Source of the DNA: Marinobacterium_D sp050908845
GTDB taxonomy: Bacteria > Pseudomonadota > Gammaproteobacteria > Pseudomonadales > Balneatricaceae
DNA length: 64,000 bases
Direction of reading: 5' to 3'
Assembly: GCF_050908845.1 (NCBI RefSeq)
Contig: NZ_CP194171.1
Coordinates: 3,782,001-3,846,000 of the forward strand
Position numbers and translations under genes: made by a program. How positions within the stretch are numbered: position 1 is the first letter of the stretch; each line of letters begins with the position of its first letter. This document shows, piece by piece, positions 60,957 through 64,000 of this stretch. Below the pieces are notes generated by a model. The model was not told where the DNA came from. It did not search any database and worked only from the letters and a program-made list of their open reading frames with translations.

Positions 60957-60971
60957 CCCCTGAGACAGGGG
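60957..60971 (+). terminator. Small hairpin between importer and phnX
   Basis: CCCCTG-AGA-CAGGGG in the 204-base gap after the permease. There is no U-tract, so it is probably an attenuating or stabilising hairpin. Confidence 0.45.
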
Positions 60972-61092
60972 CCTGGCAGGGTGCGGCCCGAGCTCAGCCT
61001 GACTTCAGTAAAAAACAGCGCAAGACCGACAACCGATCGCATAACTGCCTTAACAAAAAACAGCACATACTGGACCACCAAGGAGATCTCAG

Positions 61093-61938
61093 ATGCCAAA
61101 GACAACCAGCCCCTACCTGTTCGAACGTCGCTACACCGGCCCGCTCGAAGCCGTGATCATGGACTGGGCCGGCACCACCGTGGACTTCGGTTCCATGGCG
61201 CCGATCCGCGCGTTCCAGCGGCTCTTTGCCGAAGAGGGTATTTCGATCAGCGAGGCGGAAGCCCGCGGCCCCATGGGCACTGAAAAGCGCGAACATATCC
61301 GCCAGCTCTGCGCCCACCCCCGTATCAACGAGGCATGGACCGCACTCAAGGGTGCCGCCCCGTCCGAGGCCGATATCGACCGGATGTATGACGACTTCGT
61401 GCCGCTGCAGATCGACTCCATCTCGCAAACAGCCAGGCTGATCCCGGGCCTGACCGAAGCCCTTAAGTGGATGCGCGGCCAGAATATCCGCGTCGGCGCC
61501 AACACCGGCTACGCCGCCAGCATGATCGAGGGCCTGGTCGCCATGGCGGCGGAACAGGGCTACAGCCCGGACAGCAACGTCTGTGCAACGGAAGTTCCCA
61601 AGGGTCGCCCCTACCCGTACATGAGCATGAAGAACGCCATGGACCTGGGCGTTAAGCACCTGGGCGCCTGCGTGAAGATCGACGATACCCTCACAGGCAT
61701 CGAAGAGGGCCTGAACGCCGGTATGTGGACCATCGGTGTCGCCATCAGCGGTAACGAAGTGGGACTCAGCCTGGAGGAGTGGAACGAGCTGGACGCCAGC
61801 GAACAGGCATCACGACGCACTGCTGCCTATGCCCGCATGAGCAGCGCCGGCGCCCATTACGTGATCGACAGCATCGCTGATGTGATCCCCTGCCTTCAGG
61901 CGATCAACCAGCGCCTGTCCCAGGGTGAGAAGCCGTGA
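61093..61938 (+). CDS. phnX: Phosphonoacetaldehyde hydrolase
   Basis: A 281-residue HAD-superfamily enzyme that cleaves phosphonoacetaldehyde to acetaldehyde and phosphate. The nucleophilic aspartate lies in VIMDWAGTTVDFG (about residue 20), and the cap-domain Schiff-base lysine in ARGPMGTEKREHIRQL (about residue 61). HAD motif III/IV acidic residues are in CVKIDDTLTGIEEG. AAGGAG precedes the ATG by eight bases. Together with PhnW it forms the complete two-step aminoethylphosphonate pathway. The acetaldehyde formed could be used by DmpF. Confidence 0.96.
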   Translation: MPKTTSPYLFERRYTGPLEAVIMDWAGTTVDFGSMAPIRAFQRLFAEEGISISEAEARGPMGTEKREHIRQLCAHPRINEAWTALKGAAPSEADIDRMYDDFVPLQIDSISQTARLIPGLTEALKWMRGQNIRVGANTGYAASMIEGLVAMAAEQGYSPDSNVCATEVPKGRPYPYMSMKNAMDLGVKHLGACVKIDDTLTGIEEGLNAGMWTIGVAISGNEVGLSLEEWNELDASEQASRRTAAYARMSSAGAHYVIDSIADVIPCLQAINQRLSQGEKP

Positions 61939-62819
61939 CAGCCCAGGCTATCGCCCTGATTCTGGTTTCAGCCCTGCTACATGCGGGCTGGAACCTGATC
62001 GGTAAGCGTACCGCACAGACGGTACGCTTTTACGCCTTTGCCATGGGCTTTGGCATGCTGATTTTCAGCCCGCTGCTGGTCAGAGCCTGGGACGATGTGA
62101 TCGACATGCCGGCCGCTTTCTGGCTGCTACTGATCCTGTCTGGCCTGTGCCAGACGCTATACATGACCGGGCTCTCCTATGCCTACCGCGCCGGTGACCT
62201 GAGCCTGGTCTATCCGCTGGCGAGAGCGATACCGGTGCTGCTGGTGCCGATGCTGGTCCTGCTGATCTACGGCCAAAGCGCACTGGATCTGCAGGATGTG
62301 GTCGGCATGCTGCTGATCATCCTCGGTTCCCTCGCCCTGCCGTTGAACCACTGGCGCAACTTCCAATTTCGCAACTACTGTACCCCCGCTATCGGCTGGG
62401 TGTTGATGGCCGCCAGCGCCACCGCCGGCTACTCACTGGTGGACAGCATGGCCATCGGCATGATGACCGAGAGCGGTATCGACGCTTTCAGCGCCGGCAG
62501 CAGCTTTGTCGTGCTGCAGGCCGCTGCGACCCTGCTCTGGATGCTGCCTTTCGTTCGCCTGGTGATGAAGGAGTCACTGCGCAAGATTCCAGATATCGGT
62601 ATGACCGCCCTGGCCGGCAGTTTCATTATCGGCACCTACCTGCTGATTCTGATCAGCATGTCGATGGTGAACGAGGTCAGCTACGTGGTGGCCCTGCGCC
62701 AGATCAGCATCCCGCTCGGCGTTGCCATCGGCGTGATCTGGCTGCGCGAACCGGTCAGCACTCCCCGCCTTCAGGGACTGCTGCTGATGCTGACTGGGCT
62801 GGTTATGGTGTCTTTATAG
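61935..62819 (+). CDS. EamA/DMT family transporter
   Basis: A 294-residue inner-membrane protein with ten helices in two EamA repeats, of the drug/metabolite transporter superfamily. Hydrophobic runs include IALILVSALLHAGWNLIGK at the start and SYAYRAGDLSLVYPLARAIP, the conserved EamA loop. The start is GTG at 61935, overlapping the phnX stop by four bases (GTGA), so it is translationally coupled to phnX. It might export an alanine- or aldehyde-related product or supplement phosphonate uptake. The substrate is unproven. Confidence 0.85.
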   Translation: MTAQAIALILVSALLHAGWNLIGKRTAQTVRFYAFAMGFGMLIFSPLLVRAWDDVIDMPAAFWLLLILSGLCQTLYMTGLSYAYRAGDLSLVYPLARAIPVLLVPMLVLLIYGQSALDLQDVVGMLLIILGSLALPLNHWRNFQFRNYCTPAIGWVLMAASATAGYSLVDSMAIGMMTESGIDAFSAGSSFVVLQAAATLLWMLPFVRLVMKESLRKIPDIGMTALAGSFIIGTYLLILISMSMVNEVSYVVALRQISIPLGVAIGVIWLREPVSTPRLQGLLLMLTGLVMVSL

Positions 62820-62844
62820 CACTTCCAACACCTCGTTCAGGCTG

Positions 62845-63060
62845 CGGCCGACCACTATTGCCCTGACGGTACCGATCTATCAGAAGCTCGATGTAATCGG
62901 CCGCTAACCAATCAGGCTGACGCTGGGCGTAATCACCGGACTGATACTGACGCTGGTCTCCTCCACGGTACTGGATCACCTGTTCCCTCGACCTGACGAG
63001 CTGGCCAGCAGTCCGCTGGCTCGATTAGCCATCCCTCTCACCTGCGTCTACGCTGAATAA
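62845..63060 (+). pseudogene. Truncated LrgB/CidB-like fragment
   Basis: In one plus-strand frame RPTTIALTVPIYQKLDVIGR is interrupted by TAA (62905-62907), followed by PIRLTLGVITGLILTLVSS and a stop at 63058. LrgB/YohK proteins have LQPAVVALAYPLYEQLHQIR plus a hydrophobic segment at the same point. There is no start or flanking LrgA gene. It is probably a relic. The rest of the 62820-63170 gap shows nothing else. Confidence 0.4.
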
Positions 63061-63170
63061 CTTTAGACAGACCGGTTTCTCTGCTCCCTGGACGTAATGA
63101 TCAAACAGCACCCGACACGTCACAGCAGCCCCTTGGTCCTGTCATCACCCGACTGAAGGCGGACCGCAAG

Positions 63171-64000
63171 ATGCACACAAAGGTTGCGATTGCACAGAAA
63201 CCACCGGTATTACTCGACCTCAAGGCGACCATGGAGCGCGCCCTGGAAACACTGGAAGAGGCCGCATCCAGCGGCGCAAAGCTGGTCGTCTTTCCCGAAG
63301 CCTACCTGCCCGGCTACCCCACCTGGATCTGGCGCCTGCGCCCCGGCGGCGATATGGCACTGGGCAACCGGCTGCACGCCCTGCTGCGCGATAACGCCGT
63401 CGATATTGGCTCCGGTGGGCTGGATAAACTCCGCGATGCGGCGGCCAAACACAAGGTTGTGGTCGTGATGGGGATGAACGAGGTTGATTCCGCCTACAGT
63501 GGCAGCACCCTGTTCAACACGGTGGTCGTCATCGGCAGCGATGGCCAGATTCTCAACCGCCACCGCAAGCTGATGCCCACCAACCCGGAGCGGATGGTCT
63601 GGGGCATGGGCGATGCTTCAGGCCTCAGAGTGGTCGATACGCCGGTGGGCCGCATCGGCTGCCTGATCTGCTGGGAGAGCTACATGCCCCTGGCCCGCTT
63701 TGCGCTCTATGCGCAGAACATCGATATCTACATCGCGCCCACCTGGGACAGTGGCGACACCTGGATCGCTTCAATGAATCATATCGCCCGCGAAGGCGGC
63801 TGCTGGGTACTCAGCACCGCCACCGCACTGGAAGGAAAAGACGTGCCGGCGGATATTCCGGAACGGGACAGCCTGTTTAACGATGACGAATGGATCAACC
63901 CCGGCGACGCCGCCATCATCAAACCCTTCGGGGGCGTGATCGCCGGCCCGCATCACAGGGATAAAAGCATCCTCTACGCCGATATCGCTCTGAAAGATGC
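63171..64000 (+). CDS. Aliphatic nitrilase/carbon-nitrogen hydrolase (partial, runs off window)
   Basis: The first 276 residues of a nitrilase-superfamily enzyme. The Glu-Lys-Cys triad is visible: LVVFPEAYLPGYPTWIW (Glu about residue 44), HRKLMPT (Lys about 131) and GCLICWESYMP (Cys about 165). FPEAYLPGYP and CWESYMP indicate a nitrile-hydrolysing nitrilase, usually 310-350 residues, so about 40-70 residues lie beyond the window. The product would be a carboxylic acid plus ammonia. The ATG at 63171 gives MHTKVAIAQKPPVLL, the family N-terminus. It lies 350 bases after the EamA gene, and a link to phosphonate use is not apparent. Confidence 0.92.
   Translation, partial: MHTKVAIAQKPPVLLDLKATMERALETLEEAASSGAKLVVFPEAYLPGYPTWIWRLRPGGDMALGNRLHALLRDNAVDIGSGGLDKLRDAAAKHKVVVVMGMNEVDSAYSGSTLFNTVVVIGSDGQILNRHRKLMPTNPERMVWGMGDASGLRVVDTPVGRIGCLICWESYMPLARFALYAQNIDIYIAPTWDSGDTWIASMNHIAREGGCWVLSTATALEGKDVPADIPERDSLFNDDEWINPGDAAIIKPFGGVIAGPHHRDKSILYADIALKD

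Overview
The window reads as chromosomal DNA of a heterotrophic, probably marine, gammaproteobacterium. The large class-II gene families (YaaA, DUF2789, the LplT-PlsC-AMP-ligase fusion Aas, GDYXXLXY/DUF2157 pair) and the GC-rich codon use fit Oceanospirillales or a relative such as Marinobacterium. The genus is inference only. I saw no rRNA, tRNA or CRISPR array.

Region 1 (0-16.4 kb): two housekeeping genes are followed by an amine/amide nitrogen-scavenging locus. It holds a DadA-like flavin oxidase with a TetR regulator, a divergent D-threonine/D-3-hydroxyaspartate aldolase-like PLP enzyme, a LysR regulator divergent from a complete Dpp/Gsi-type peptide ABC importer, an amidase, a TSUP permease, D-serine ammonia-lyase and an asparaginase. 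The core is bracketed by two inverted copies of a roughly 220-bp intergenic repeat.

Region 2 (16.6-26.4 kb): a XylR/DmpR-type sigma-54 activator, then an operon of MMPL/RND transporter, YCF48-like, DUF1329 and DUF1302 proteins (a trans-envelope module), with a divergent LysR regulator.

Region 3 (26.4-29.8 kb): an AT-rich island with three unfamiliar genes (a small exported protein, a one-helix membrane protein and an alpha/beta hydrolase) and degenerate short repeats. It looks acquired.

Region 4 (29.8-43.5 kb): a complete phenol-to-central-metabolism pathway on the minus strand: catechol 2,3-dioxygenase, six phenol hydroxylase genes, and the 4-oxalocrotonate branch of meta-cleavage (dehydrogenase, tautomerase, decarboxylase, hydratase, aldolase, acetaldehyde dehydrogenase), plus a ferredoxin, a fused tautomerase and an unusual SDR. 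No ring-fission hydrolase is present. Its promoter region shows paired UAS palindromes, an IHF-like site and a -24/-12 element, as expected for control by the activator in region 2. The lower operon carries a LysR box nearly identical to one beside the LysR gene at 25.4 kb, so regions 2 and 4 are probably one regulon.

Region 5 (43.5-53.8 kb): conserved cell-envelope and housekeeping genes (DUF1285, GDYXXLXY, DUF2157, Aas, DUF2955, XRE, DnaJ-domain, MFS).

Region 6 (54.2-64 kb): 2-aminoethylphosphonate utilisation (PhnW transaminase, LysR, ABC importer of PhnS2-T2-U2 type, PhnX hydrolase), an EamA transporter, a decayed LrgB fragment and the start of an aliphatic nitrilase cut by the window edge.
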